From contig JBJEFI010000117.1 of assembly GCA_051873875.1 (NCBI GenBank), positions 1-34,280 on the forward strand: a DNA stretch of 34,280 nucleotides. Reading direction: 5' to 3'. The position numbers were made by a program, and so were the translations under genes. The notes beneath the pieces were generated by a model. The model was not told where the DNA came from. It worked only from the letters and a program-made list of their open reading frames with translations, and searched no databases. The stretch's first letter is position 1; each line of letters begins with the position of its first letter. This stretch comes from JBJEFI01 sp051873875 (GTDB lineage: Bacteria > Bacillota > Bacilli > Bacillales > Bacillaceae_G). Below, piece by piece: positions 1-10,200 of the stretch.

Positions 1-22
1 CGTCAAAAGAAATAAATAACGT

Positions 23-60
23 AAAAACTCCGTTAGGGTAAATCCTAGCGGAGTTTTTTT
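23..60 (+). terminator. Intrinsic terminator
   Basis: A stem with arms ACTCCGTTAGG and CCTAGCGGAGT (one G-T pair) encloses a six-base loop and runs into seven T. It would end a plus-strand gene lying mostly left of the window. Bases 1-15 read as four sense codons and TAA and may be that gene's last codons, but that is too little to identify it. Bases 61-256 hold no gene or RNA that I recognise. Confidence 0.85.
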
Positions 61-256
61 ATAAAGATAAGAAAGTATAAGATTTTAGCCTTATATAATT
101 GTTTAACCTCCAACTTTCTCTCTTGGGATGTTTCACCTCATCCAAAAAAGTTCAAGTGCAGACTTTTTGTAGCTGAGGTCTAACACCTGTCGAGAGACTC
201 TTTTTAATATCTCTTGCTATCGCTACGTGATATCGAAAGGACCGCTTGCAGTTTTT

Positions 257-982
257 CTAAAGAAGCGAATAGAGATTGCGATAAGCAGATGGTGTAAATC
301 CAGTTGTCTTTTTAAAGAAAGTAGATAGATGGGCTTGGCTTGAAAAATGAAATAAGGTTGCAATTTCATGTAAAGGTGTTGCTGTATATTGAAGTAATTG
401 CTTTATTCTTTCTACTTTGTAGCGAGTGACAAATGTAGATAAGGAAATGCCTACTTCCTTTTTAAAAAGAGCGGTTAAGTAATTTGGATGTACATTGACA
501 TGAATAGCAATTTCTGCAACGGTTGGATTTTCCTCGATGTTATCTTTTATAAAAGAAATAGCCCGATTTACTGTTGAATTGTAAGCATGTTGTTTATTTC
601 GTTTTGCTAAGCGAATAAAAGCAAGCATCATATCGTATTCTAATTCTTGAAGATTTTGGATTGTATTCGTTTCATCAATTTTTCCAATATAAAGATCACT
701 AAGGGCAAATGCCTTTTCTGGATCAATTCCAATTTCAACGATACCACGAGTAAATAATGTACACGAAGCAACGAGTGAATATTTAAGGGAGGACAAAGGG
801 GACTTTGCCAATGTGGCCCGTTCTAATTGGTTGATTTCATCTAAAGTAGCAATAGCTACATCTGTATTGCCAAGCTGAATGGCAGCGATAAGTTTGCGCT
901 CTAATAAGTAAGGTGGGTGCTTATAGGCGTAGTAAATATTTTTTGATATTTCTTTATAAAGTTTTTTATCAATCTCTTTCAT
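257..982 (-). CDS. AraC-family transcriptional regulator
   Basis: A 241-residue regulator. The last 100 residues (about 138-238) are a double helix-turn-helix of the AraC/XylS type: a first HTH around TVAEIAIHVNVHPNYLTALF and a second around PLHEIATLFHFSSQAHLSTF, followed by the usual FKKTTGFTPSAYR ending. The N-terminal 130 residues are all-helical, with the ERKLIAAIQLGN and LASCTLFTRG-like pattern common in Firmicute AraC proteins. There is no cupin sugar-binding domain, so the ligand cannot be read from sequence. The ATG at 982 has AAGGAG seven bases upstream. The gene is divergent from the GH65 phosphorylase with 120 bp between them. This arrangement suggests, but does not prove, that it controls the phosphorylase. 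No terminator is evident downstream. Confidence 0.9.
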   Translation of the reverse strand: MKEIDKKLYKEISKNIYYAYKHPPYLLERKLIAAIQLGNTDVAIATLDEINQLERATLAKSPLSSLKYSLVASCTLFTRGIVEIGIDPEKAFALSDLYIGKIDETNTIQNLQELEYDMMLAFIRLAKRNKQHAYNSTVNRAISFIKDNIEENPTVAEIAIHVNVHPNYLTALFKKEVGISLSTFVTRYKVERIKQLLQYTATPLHEIATLFHFSSQAHLSTFFKKTTGFTPSAYRNLYSLL

Positions 983-1102
983 ACATAAGCTCCTTATATT
1001 TGATTTATATAAAAAAGATTAGAAATATATAAGTCTATTTTTAATAACATTATAAAATAAAAACAAGTTAAATCAAGTTGATTTTGAGAGGAGAATAAAA
1101 TA

Positions 1103-3346
1103 GTGACACAAACATGGTCAATTCAAGAAAAGAAGATAAATGTAAATGAACTAGCAAAAAACGAATCTATTTTTGCGATTGGAAACGGATACATCGGTGT
1201 TCGTGGTTATTTTGAAGAAGGTTACGGAGCTGATAATGGACTAAGTGTTCGTGGCACATATATCAATGGTTTCTTTGATACAAGTGAAATTGTATATGGA
1301 GAAGATCATTACGGAAATCCTCATGAAATGGAAATGATGTTAAGTATTCCAGATGGCCTACGTACAACGATTACTGTAGATGGTGAAGGTGTAACTGTAT
1401 TCGGTCAACAAGTGGAAGATTATATAAGAGAATTACGCTTAAAAGAAGGCTATTTAGTTCGTTCTTTTACATGGCGTGCAAAAGATGGTGCGCGTTTTAC
1501 ATTCACATTTAAGCGTTTAGCTTCCTTTATAATGAAAGAAATTGTCGCACTTCACATTGAAGTGAAATCACACGATAGAAGTGCAAACGTACAAGTAGCG
1601 TCTTATATCGATGGAAAAACTCAAAATGTTGTTGAAGAAAATGATCCTCGTGTAAATAATCACGTAAAAGAGCGTCAATTAGAAACAATTCAAATTGGTG
1701 AAGAAAATGGCGTAACAGTTTTAAAACAACAAACAAAAACAAACAATGGTATATTTACATTAGTATCTACAGATGAATTATCAAAAGAAGGCACAATTGA
1801 AACGACAATTGATGAGCAACAAGAAGTAATCAAACGCCAACACACTTTCGTAGTAGAAGCGGCTGAAACAGTTGCATATACAAAATACAATTGTTATATC
1901 ATTAACGAAATGGCAGACGGCGCTTCTTTATTAAAAGCAGCGCAAGAACTTTCATTTGCAGGTTTAGTAGAAAAACAAACAGAATATGTAACAGCATTCT
2001 GGAAAACATCTGATATTGAAATTGATGGCGATGATAAAGTTCAAGAGTCTATTCGTTTTAGTTTATATCAAATGCTTCAATCGGTTGGAAAAGATGAAAC
2101 AAATAATATCGCTGCCAAAGGTGTAACTGGTGAAGGATATGGTGGGCATTATTTCTGGGATACAGAAACATACATTTTCCCATTCTTCTTATACACACAA
2201 CCAGAAATGGCGAAGAGTTTATTAGCATACCGTTATCACATTTTAGATGGTGCAAGAGCTCGTGCGAAGGAATTAGGCTTTAAAGGTGCATTATTCCCAT
2301 GGCGTACAATTAGTGGGAAAGAATGTTCAGCATACTATCCTGCAGGTACAGCTCAAATTCACATTAATGCAGATATTATGTATGCGTTAGCGCAATACTA
2401 TAACGTAACAGGGGACAAATCATTCTTAAACGAAAAAGGAATTGAGATGTTAGTAGAAACAACTCGTTTCTATGTTGATTACGGTGATTGGGTCGAAGGA
2501 AAAGGCTTCTGCATTAACTGTGTAACAGGTCCTGATGAATATACAGCCCTTATCAATAACAACACATATACAAACATGATGGTAAAATACCAAATTAGTT
2601 TCTTATTACAAGTTATTGAAGAAGCTCGTCAAGAAGGATTATTTGCACAATGGCAAGAAAAGTTTAGTATTACAGATGCAGAAATGAACGAATGGAAACA
2701 AGTTGTAGAAAGCATGTATATCCATCGTGCTGAAAACAACTTAATTGGACAAGATGATTCATTCCTTGGAAAAGCACCTTGGAACTTTGAAGAAACACCA
2801 AAAGAAAATTATCCATTATTATTACACTACCATCCAATGGTTATTTATAAGCACCAAGTATTAAAACAAGCAGACCTTTTATTAGCGATGCTATTATTAC
2901 CAACGTACTTTACAAAAGAAGAAAAAGAAGTAAACTATAAGTTCTATGAACCATTAACAACTCATGATTCTTCTTTATCTTATTGTATTTATTCAATCAT
3001 CGCTAGCGAGGTTGGATTAGAAGATGAAGCAGAAAACTACTTCAACGAAACAATTCGCTTAGACTTAGATGATACACATCACAATACGAAGCATGGTTTA
3101 CACATGGCATGTATGGGTGGTAGCTGGTTAAATGTTGTATTTGGTTTTGGTGGAATGCGTGTAATCGATGGAACACTTACGTTCAATCCTACACTTCCAA
3201 AAGGATGGAATCGCATTTCCTTTAATATTGGTTACAAAGGTCGTCAAATTAAAGTAGAAATGACAAAAGAAGCAACAACATACACGCTTCTAAGTGGAGA
3301 TGCAATTGACGTTGTTCATAACGGCGTAAAGCAAACAATTAACTAA
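1103..3346 (+). CDS. GH65 glycoside phosphorylase (maltose/nigerose/kojibiose-type)
   Basis: A 747-residue cytoplasmic enzyme of glycoside hydrolase family 65. The family uses inorganic phosphate to split an alpha-linked glucose disaccharide with inversion, giving beta-glucose 1-phosphate and a sugar. Family marks are NGYIGVRG near the N-terminus, GVTGEGYGGHYFWDTE in the (alpha/alpha)6 barrel, and TGPDEYTALINNNTYTN. Glu479 in GPDEY is the expected general acid. The length (about 750) is normal. The start is GTG with GAGAGGAG about ten bases upstream. Substrate choice in this family depends on loops near the catalytic Glu, and I cannot separate maltose from nigerose, kojibiose or trehalose. 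No beta-phosphoglucomutase or sugar transporter lies nearby, although both often accompany maltose phosphorylase genes. A divergent AraC regulator is the likely controller. Confidence 0.93.
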   Translation: MTQTWSIQEKKINVNELAKNESIFAIGNGYIGVRGYFEEGYGADNGLSVRGTYINGFFDTSEIVYGEDHYGNPHEMEMMLSIPDGLRTTITVDGEGVTVFGQQVEDYIRELRLKEGYLVRSFTWRAKDGARFTFTFKRLASFIMKEIVALHIEVKSHDRSANVQVASYIDGKTQNVVEENDPRVNNHVKERQLETIQIGEENGVTVLKQQTKTNNGIFTLVSTDELSKEGTIETTIDEQQEVIKRQHTFVVEAAETVAYTKYNCYIINEMADGASLLKAAQELSFAGLVEKQTEYVTAFWKTSDIEIDGDDKVQESIRFSLYQMLQSVGKDETNNIAAKGVTGEGYGGHYFWDTETYIFPFFLYTQPEMAKSLLAYRYHILDGARARAKELGFKGALFPWRTISGKECSAYYPAGTAQIHINADIMYALAQYYNVTGDKSFLNEKGIEMLVETTRFYVDYGDWVEGKGFCINCVTGPDEYTALINNNTYTNMMVKYQISFLLQVIEEARQEGLFAQWQEKFSITDAEMNEWKQVVESMYIHRAENNLIGQDDSFLGKAPWNFEETPKENYPLLLHYHPMVIYKHQVLKQADLLLAMLLLPTYFTKEEKEVNYKFYEPLTTHDSSLSYCIYSIIASEVGLEDEAENYFNETIRLDLDDTHHNTKHGLHMACMGGSWLNVVFGFGGMRVIDGTLTFNPTLPKGWNRISFNIGYKGRQIKVEMTKEATTYTLLSGDAIDVVHNGVKQTIN

Positions 3347-3350
3347 TAAG

Positions 3351-3385
3351 AAAGGCTCTCATTTTAACCGATGAGAGCCTTTTAT
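3351..3385 (+). terminator. Intrinsic terminator of the GH65 gene
   Basis: Arms AAGGCTCTCAT and ATGAGAGCCTT flank an eight-base loop and are followed by T-rich sequence, four bases after the TAA of the phosphorylase gene. Confidence 0.9.
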
Positions 3386-3416
3386 TATGAGATAAGGAAA
3401 TGGCTATATTTCCTCC

Positions 3417-3455
3417 CCAAAAAATTAGCCCTAGCACTAAAAATGGGCTAGGGCT
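3417..3455 (-). terminator. Intrinsic terminator of the small membrane protein gene
   Basis: A perfect 9-bp stem (AGCCCTAGC and GCTAGGGCT) with an 11-base loop. Read on the minus strand it follows the stop of the 3469-3723 gene and ends in a T-run, so it faces the GH65 terminator in a convergent pair. Confidence 0.8.
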
Positions 3456-3468
3456 GTTTCTGTTTTTA

Positions 3469-3723
3469 TTAATACGCTCTAAAGCGTTTCATAATTTTCT
3501 TTGTAATAAAAATAACAGTAAAGATAACGATTGTTGGTAGAAGAAAGTATGGGACAGCGACTAATAAAATCGCATTCATTATTTCTTTCGCTCCTGCATC
3601 AGGTTGCCTTTGGCTGAATTCAATCATTATTAAGTAAACTGGTAGAAGTAATAAATTAAAGACAATACAATATACGAAAAAAAGAATTCCTTTTTTATGT
3701 TTTTCTATGAATGATTGTTCCAT
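3469..3723 (-). CDS. Small membrane protein, two predicted helices
   Basis: An 84-residue protein that I do not recognise. It has two clear hydrophobic segments (about residues 11-34 and 48-73) separated by a polar stretch with SQRQPDAGAKE, and a basic tail (KKIMKRF). This indicates a two-helix integral membrane protein with both ends probably cytoplasmic. The ATG at 3723 is preceded by GAGGG about eight bases away. It stands alone, with its own terminator, between the GH65 gene and the TetR regulator. Nothing in its position gives a role. Confidence 0.7.
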   Translation of the reverse strand: MEQSFIEKHKKGILFFVYCIVFNLLLLPVYLIMIEFSQRQPDAGAKEIMNAILLVAVPYFLLPTIVIFTVIFITKKIMKRFRAY

Positions 3724-3939
3724 GGTTGTTCCCTCATTTATCTATAGGATATATTTATTTTACATGAACTTAAACGTTTTGGGAATAGAAGATTTATAGC
3801 TTTCTTAGCTTTTATTACCAATGAAGATTAATCGATAAAAGTAGTACATCTATTTTGCTTATTTGTAAAAGAGTGAATGAAAAGATAGCTTTTTATATTT
3901 TTATGATAAAATGTAAGTAAAATGAGAGGGGGGCTATCC

Positions 3940-4509
3940 GTGGGAAGAAAACAAGCCTTTACTAAACTACAACTGCTTGAAACAACAGAGAAATTATTAC
4001 TTCAATATGGCTATGAAGGCTTTCATTTAAAATTATTATCAACACATGTAGGTGGTGCCCGAAGTACCATTTATCTTTATTATAAAAGCAAAGAAGAAAT
4101 TGTAGCAGCATGTATGAAGCGTGTGATGGAGCGAATGCTAGCAGAAACGTCTGCCATTGATGAGACGAATACAATGGAGGCGTTAAAGAAATTGTTATAT
4201 ATCTATCTTCGGGAAGCAGATCTTCATTTTCTTTTAATGAATGTACAAAAAGTAGATATGGATGATAGTGAAGCGACGAAACGAGATATTGAATATATAA
4301 AAGCAGGACATGAACTATTAAAAGGGCAATTAGGACGCCTAGGTCAAGCGGCAAAAGAGGAAGGACATTTACGTGATGATATTCCTATTGTGGTAACGAT
4401 GAGTGTCTTTTTTACGCTTATTAATACGAGAAATCCAGCATCAATTTCATTAGAACAATGGACGGATTTGTTATTTACGATTTGGTTAGAAGGGGCAGGA
4501 ATGAAATAA
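3940..4509 (+). CDS. TetR-family transcriptional regulator
   Basis: A repressor of about 189 residues. The N-terminal 50 residues form a TetR DNA-binding domain, ending in the family signature around GGARSTIYLYYKSKEEIV. The rest is a helical ligand-binding and dimerisation domain with no assignable ligand. I prefer the GTG at 3940 (protein starting GRKQAFTK) because AGAGGGGGG lies about nine bases upstream; an in-frame ATG at 3922 overlaps that ribosome binding site. The gene lies 113 bp upstream of the MMPL exporter in the same direction, and the space between holds a perfect palindrome that is probably its operator. By analogy with other TetR-RND pairs it should repress the exporter until a toxic or lipid-like inducer binds. 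Confidence 0.9.
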   Translation: MGRKQAFTKLQLLETTEKLLLQYGYEGFHLKLLSTHVGGARSTIYLYYKSKEEIVAACMKRVMERMLAETSAIDETNTMEALKKLLYIYLREADLHFLLMNVQKVDMDDSEATKRDIEYIKAGHELLKGQLGRLGQAAKEEGHLRDDIPIVVTMSVFFTLINTRNPASISLEQWTDLLFTIWLEGAGMK

Positions 4510-4530
4510 AAAAGAGTAAAGCGTCTTTTT

Positions 4531-4544
4531 TGACGGACGTGTCA
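4531..4544 (+). promoter_or_regulatory. Possible weak second TetR operator
   Basis: TGACGGACGTGTCA matches the core of the perfect operator at 4586 (TGACACGCGTGTCA) at 11 of 14 positions and lies 55 bp upstream of it. It could be an auxiliary site, but the match is imperfect. Confidence 0.35.
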
Positions 4545-4585
4545 TCTTTATTGTTTAATGTAGGAGAAGCAATTATTTTATAACA

Positions 4586-4607
4586 TAAATGACACGCGTG
4601 TCATTTA
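4586..4607 (+). promoter_or_regulatory. Perfect palindromic operator, probably TetR-bound
   Basis: A 22-bp perfect palindrome with core TGACACGCGTGTCA flanked by AAA/TTT, ending 15 bp before the exporter ATG. A TetR gene lies directly upstream, and TetR dimers bind such symmetric sites. A weak sigma-A-like promoter (TTGTTT, 17 bases, TATTTT) lies just upstream of it, so a bound repressor would block the start of transcription. Confidence 0.75.
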
Positions 4608-4622
4608 AAAAGGGGGATATAA

Positions 4623-6746
4623 ATGAAGACAATTCTACATCGAATTACAGATGCTGTCTCGACAAAGAAGGGGATGTGGATTACATTAATCACATGGTTA
4701 GTTGTGACAATGGCTTTAGCAGTATTTGCGCCAAGTGCCAAGGAGTATGAGTTAACAGGAACACAATTGTTGCCAGATGATGCACAATCCATTATTGCAG
4801 ATAAGAAATTGAATGAGTATTTTAAGGATGACAAAGGAATACCTGCGCTACTTGTTTTTCACAATAAAAAAGGGGAAGTAGATGCAAAAGAAATTAGTCG
4901 TGTTATGGATAAAATTGAAGGGGAAAAAATCGAAGGAATTAAAGATTTTTTACCATTTTCTAAGCTTCCACCACAAGTACAAACATCTTTTTACTCAGAA
5001 GATAAGTCAACAGCTGTTTTACCTGTTAACTTAAAAGACAATCTAGAAAACAAAGAAATTCAACAAATTGTTGATAAAATTGTTGATGTGGAAAAAGGAA
5101 CAAAAAGTGATGTAATGTTCCGTGTAACGGGACCAGCTGGGATTGCTGGTGATACATTAAAACTATTTTCACAAGCAGATGTTGTTTTATTATTATCAAC
5201 AGTTGGGTTAATTTTAGTATTATTAATTGTCATTTATCGTTCGCCATTGTTGGCGCTTATTCCATTGTTAGCTGCAGTGTTTGTATATGAAGTAGTAAAT
5301 CAAACGCTAGGACTGATGGGGAAAGCCGGTTTAGATATTAATAACCAAACGTTATCGATTATGACCATTTTACTATTTGCAGCGGTCATTGATTATTCCT
5401 TATTTGTTTTTGCTCGTTATCGAGAAGAACTAACTCAGTATCATAGTAAATATGATGCAATGAAACAGGCGATGCACCATACAGGTGAACCAGTCTTCTT
5501 CTCTGGTGGTACCGTACTTGTGGCAATGTTGATTTTATTCTTTGCTAATTTCGGAGATTATAAAAACTTTGCACCTGTCTTTGGGACAACGATGGCAATT
5601 ATCATGATTGCATCAATTACGTTAGTGCCAGCTTTATTTGCCTTATTTGGAAGAAAGGCGTTCTGGCCAAGAATTCCAAAGGTTGGTTCAGTAAAAGAAA
5701 ATAAAAAAACCATTTGGAGTCGCTTAGGACGGGTTGTCTCAGCAAAGCCATTGTTAACAGGTGGGCTTGTTGGAATCTTTTTAATCGTATCAGCGTTAAA
5801 TGTTTTTAACTTAAAATACGAATTTGATACAGTTAAAACATTTCCAAAGGATATGCCTTCTCGAGAAGGGTATGAAATTGTAGAATCAAAATTTGATAAA
5901 GGTGTTTTGGCACCAACAACGGTTTTATTAGAAGGCAAACAAGCATTTTCAGATAGTGATATAAAAGCAGTTCAAGATGAATTAGCAAGTAAAAAACATG
6001 TTGCTACTGTGCGATTAGCTGGAAATACAGAAGATAAAAAAGTTGTCAAGTATAGCTTAACATTTGATATTAGTCCATACTCCATTAAGGCCTTAGATGC
6101 ATTGGTAGACATTCGTGATGATGAGACTGCTATTTTGAAAACAGCAAATATAGATGGTGACCTTCATTTTGCTGGTGTAACTGCCAAACAAGCAGATGAG
6201 AGAAGTATAAATGATCGTGATTTAGTTGTAATTGTCGGACTAGAAACATTGTTTATCTTTGTTATGTTACTTGTGTTAACTCGTTCTATTAAAATGCCAA
6301 TTTATATGATGGGAACAATTCTTGTTTCATTCGTAGCCGCACTTGGCTTAGGAACGTTTTTAACGGATGTATTATTTGATATAGAGGCCATTAGCTCACG
6401 GGTACCAATCTATGCCTTTGTATTCTTAGTGGCGTTAGGCGTGGATTATAATATTATTTTAGTGTCACGCTTTAAAGAAGAGCGACAAAAGCATTCAGTT
6501 AAAAAAGCAGTGGAAATTGCTGTTGCCCGTACAGGTGGCGTTATTTCTTCAGCAGGACTTATTTTAGCTGCAACCTTTGCCGTATTAATGACGCAACCAA
6601 TTGCCGTTTTATTCGTCTTTGGGTTTATTGTGGCAATCGGTATTTTACTAGATACATTCCTTGTTCGTGGTATTTTACTACCAGCTTTACTCGTTCTTTT
6701 CGAAAAGGATGATAAGAAGAAAATTGAAACAGATATGAACGCATAA
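4623..6746 (+). CDS. MMPL/RND-family exporter
   Basis: A 707-residue inner-membrane transporter of the MMPL branch of the RND superfamily (B. subtilis YdfJ/YdgH type). It shows the duplicated RND layout: one N-terminal helix (about 17-38), an extracytoplasmic domain (40-180), a helix bundle (185-345), a second single helix (376-396), a second outer domain and a final bundle (535-690). Each bundle carries the proton-relay Asp-Tyr pair: D257-Y258 in AVIDYSLFVFARYREE and D608-Y609 in LGVDYNIILVSRFKEE. Such proteins export lipids or hydrophobic toxins using the proton gradient. The ATG has AAGGGGG upstream. The operator palindrome and the preceding TetR gene imply inducible expression. The substrate is unknown. 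Confidence 0.92.
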   Translation: MKTILHRITDAVSTKKGMWITLITWLVVTMALAVFAPSAKEYELTGTQLLPDDAQSIIADKKLNEYFKDDKGIPALLVFHNKKGEVDAKEISRVMDKIEGEKIEGIKDFLPFSKLPPQVQTSFYSEDKSTAVLPVNLKDNLENKEIQQIVDKIVDVEKGTKSDVMFRVTGPAGIAGDTLKLFSQADVVLLLSTVGLILVLLIVIYRSPLLALIPLLAAVFVYEVVNQTLGLMGKAGLDINNQTLSIMTILLFAAVIDYSLFVFARYREELTQYHSKYDAMKQAMHHTGEPVFFSGGTVLVAMLILFFANFGDYKNFAPVFGTTMAIIMIASITLVPALFALFGRKAFWPRIPKVGSVKENKKTIWSRLGRVVSAKPLLTGGLVGIFLIVSALNVFNLKYEFDTVKTFPKDMPSREGYEIVESKFDKGVLAPTTVLLEGKQAFSDSDIKAVQDELASKKHVATVRLAGNTEDKKVVKYSLTFDISPYSIKALDALVDIRDDETAILKTANIDGDLHFAGVTAKQADERSINDRDLVVIVGLETLFIFVMLLVLTRSIKMPIYMMGTILVSFVAALGLGTFLTDVLFDIEAISSRVPIYAFVFLVALGVDYNIILVSRFKEERQKHSVKKAVEIAVARTGGVISSAGLILAATFAVLMTQPIAVLFVFGFIVAIGILLDTFLVRGILLPALLVLFEKDDKKKIETDMNA

Positions 6747-6750
6747 GGAG

Positions 6751-6780
6751 AAAAGCACCTCGATGATGAGGTGCTTTTTT
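6751..6780 (+). terminator. Intrinsic terminator of the MMPL gene
   Basis: Stem AAAGCACCTC / GAGGTGCTTT with loop GATGAT, followed by a T-run. Confidence 0.92.
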
Positions 6781-6806
6781 AATGGCTGCAAAACTATGAG
6801 CGGTCT

Positions 6807-6814
6807 GGTATGAT
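6807..6814 (+). promoter_or_regulatory. Extended -10 promoter for the NUDIX-helicase operon
   Basis: TGGTATGAT reads as an extended -10 (TGn plus TATGAT) about 26 bp before the NUDIX start codon. No good -35 is seen, which is acceptable for extended -10 promoters. It directly follows the exporter's terminator. Confidence 0.4.
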
Positions 6815-6839
6815 CTTTATATGAAAGTGAGGGCGAGCG

Positions 6840-7244
6840 ATGAAAAAAACAGTAGATGTAGTAGGAGCAGTCATTCGTAATGAAGAAGGTAAAATCCTTT
6901 GTGCGTTAAGGTCTGAGCAGATGAGTATGTCGAATCTTTGGGAATTCCCTGGTGGAAAGATTGAAAAAGGAGAAGATCCTAAACAAGCATTAGTTCGAGA
7001 AATTCATGAAGAATTAGGCTATAGCATTGATGTTCATCATTTAGTAGCAGATGTGATACATGAATACGATAACATTATTGTTCACCTAATGACTTATGAA
7101 GCAAGTATAGTAAGTGGTGTAGTAAAACCAGTCGAGCATAGTGAAGTAGTATGGTTACATATAGAAGAATTAGAGCAGTTACAGTGGGCACCAGCAGATA
7201 TTCCAACAGTGAATGTATTGAGGGGGATACATAATGGCGGTTGA
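6840..7244 (+). CDS. MutT-type NUDIX hydrolase
   Basis: A 134-residue NUDIX protein. The NUDIX box runs from about residue 39 (GGKIEKGE) through REIHEELGY and has all metal-binding glutamates. The preceding LWEFPGGK and the N-terminal GAVIRNEEGKILCALRS are typical of the MutT/(d)CTP pyrophosphohydrolase group, which clears oxidised or unwanted nucleoside triphosphates. It has GAGGGCG upstream of its ATG. The stop overlaps the start of the helicase gene by 11 bp, so the two are translationally coupled and likely function together. Whether it sanitises 8-oxo-dGTP, another nucleotide or a signal nucleotide cannot be decided from sequence. Confidence 0.88.
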   Translation: MKKTVDVVGAVIRNEEGKILCALRSEQMSMSNLWEFPGGKIEKGEDPKQALVREIHEELGYSIDVHHLVADVIHEYDNIIVHLMTYEASIVSGVVKPVEHSEVVWLHIEELEQLQWAPADIPTVNVLRGIHNGG

Positions 7245-10200
7245 AGGAATTTATGAGGAAATTATTACGAGAAAATTAAAGCGAGAGTTAGAGGAATTAG
7301 ATAGTAACATTTATGATATAGATAAAGGAAAATTAGATGTAGAAGAAGCAAAAAAGAAGTTAGCACAATATATTTCCAACGTCACACGTCGAGCATTACA
7401 GTACATAAGAGAAGAATATAAAAAAGATGACGAGGCATTGTTATCTCAAATTCAAACATGTAATGAAATTATTGATATCTTAAGCAAACGATTAGAGCCA
7501 GAGGAATTTCAAAAATTAAAAATTGACGAAGAAGGAGAAGTATTGCTATCTCTTTATTCTAAAATTAATCAGAGAAAACAACTTTCAAAGGAAAAAACGA
7601 TTCGTCCAATTACTTCTTTATCTGAAAGCTCCCTTTTTACAGGTTCTAGTTTTGAACCAAATATGCTAAGCGAAATAAAACGAGAGATTCTTTCTTCAGA
7701 TAGTGTTGATATGTTAGTATCGTTTATTAAATGGAGTGGACTTCGCTGTATTTTAGAGGATTTAGAAGATTTGACAATAACTCGTGGTGGGAAATTACGT
7801 ATTATTACAACTTCTTATATGGAAGCAACAGACTATAAAGCCATTGAAGAATTAAGTAAACTACCGAATACAGAAATTAAGATTTCTTATGATGTCGAGC
7901 GGACAAGACTTCATGCGAAAGCATATTTATTTAAGCGAGAAACCGCATTTACGACTGCCTATATTGGTTCATCTAATATGTCAAATCCAGCCCTAACATC
8001 TGGTCTAGAGTGGAATGTAAAAGTAACGGAAAAGGATTCCTTTGATATTATCAAAAAGTTTGAAGCAACCTTTGAAAGCTATTGGAATGATAAAGAGTTT
8101 GTGGCTTTTTCAAAAGAAAAAGAAGAAGATAAAATCCGCTTAAAAGAGGCATTAAATAAGAAAAAGCAAGAAGAGATGACAATTCATTATCATTTTGATA
8201 TTCAGCCATATCATTATCAAAAGGAATTATTAGAAAAGCTACAAGTAGAACGTGAAACTTTTGGGCGCTATCATAATTTATTAGTAGCAGCGACAGGTGT
8301 GGGGAAAACAGTTGTTTCTGCATTTGATTATAAACGTTATTATCAAAAAAATCGTCCAGCTCGGTTGTTATTTGTAGCGCATCGAGAAGAAATTTTAACT
8401 CAATCATTACATACGTTTCGAGGGATATTAAAGGATGCGAACTTTGGAGATTTACTTGTAGGTGGGCGGACACCTGCATCAATTGAACATTTATTTGTTA
8501 GTATTCAAAGCTTTAATAGTGTTAAATTATCGGAGAAAACAACAGCAGATTACTATGATTTTATTATTATTGATGAATTTCATCATGCAGCAGCACCAAC
8601 GTATCAACAATTGCTAAATTATTATAAACCTAAAATTTTATTAGGTTTAACAGCAACGCCAGAACGAATGGATGGAGCGGATATTTTAAAATATTTTAAT
8701 GGGAAAATTGCTGCAGAAATGCGTTTAACAGAAGCGATTAATCGAAAGCTATTAGCACCATTTCAATATTTTGCGGTTAGTGATGAAACGGACTTATCGA
8801 AAGTAAAGTGGAGTCGTCGAGGCTATGACATTCATGAATTAGAAAATGTGTATACGAATAATAGTATGCGTAGCAACCAAATCATTCAAAGTATGAAAAA
8901 ATATGTAACAGATATGAATGAGGTAAAGGCGCTAGGATTTTGCGTAAGTGTTGAACATGCTAAATATATGGCGCATTACTTTAATAAATCTGGTATTCCT
9001 GCTATTGCTTTAAGTGGACAAAGTGATAATAAAACGAGACAAGAAGCAAAGGATTTATTAGTAAGTGGCAAGATCAAGATTATTTTCGTTGTAGATTTAT
9101 ATAACGAAGGAGTCGACATTCCAGAAATAAATACCATTTTATTTCTTCGTCCAACTGAAAGTTTAACGGTCTTTATACAACAATTAGGTCGTGGCTTACG
9201 TTTAAGCGAAGACAAGGAGTGTTTAACTGTTCTTGATTTTGTAGGACAGGCACATAAAAATTATAATTTTGAAGAGAAGTTCCGTGCTTTAATTGGTCGA
9301 ACAAAGCATTCGGTGAAACACTATTTGGAAAATGGCTTTTTAAATCTGCCAAAAGGCTGTTTTATTCAGCTTGAGAAACAAGCTAAAGATTATATTTTAC
9401 GAAATATAAAAGAAGCGGCTTTAACTAAAAATAATTTGATTGGCATGATTAGTAGTTTTGAAGCAGATAGTAGTTTACCATTAACATTAGAAAATTTTTT
9501 AAACTATCATCAGATGACTAGTTATGATTTTTATGGAAGAGGTGGAAAGCGTAGTTTTAAACGCCTTCAAGTAGAAGCAGGTGTTTGTGATTCTTTTGAA
9601 TGTGAAAATGAGGAAATGATTACAAAAGGATTACCGAGATTGTTACATCTTAACTCAAAGAAATTGTTGCAGTTTTTAATGACATACCTTGCTAATGGGA
9701 AAAATAATTTGAATGAAGAAGAACGTTTGATGGTAGGAATGTTATACTATTCTTTTTATAGTAAGGAACCGCCAAAAGAAGGATTTGCTACAATGGAAGA
9801 AGGTATTCACTGTTTATTGAAAACAGAAGCAATACGAGAAGAAATGTTAGAAATTGTAACGTATAACTATCATCAGCTAGATGTTTTAAATATTGAACCA
9901 AATTTTTCTTTTTCTTGTCCATTAGAAATCCATAGTAGCTATACAACTTCGCAAATTATGGCGGCATTTAACTATTTTAACGAGGAGAAAATGCCTGCTT
10001 TTCGGGAAGGCGTAAAATACTTTGCAGATAAGAAATTAGATGCTTTCTTCATTACATTAAATAAATCAGAAAAAGACTTTTCACCTTCTACGTTATACGA
10101 AGATTATGCGATAAATGAAACGTTATTTCATTGGCAAACGCAAAGTAAAGTAGGAGAACACAGTCCAACAGCGCAACGTTATATTCATCATCAACAAACT

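Noticed and set aside
61..256. Short palindromic words (for example GGATG...CATCC) in the space before the AraC gene.
   Set aside because: Stems are short, no T-run follows, and no similarity to the repeat family or a known RNA could be seen.
1527..2255. Antisense open frames inside the GH65 gene and similar frames inside other genes.
   Set aside because: They mirror strong coding sequence on the other strand, lack ribosome binding sites and have the composition expected of shadow frames.
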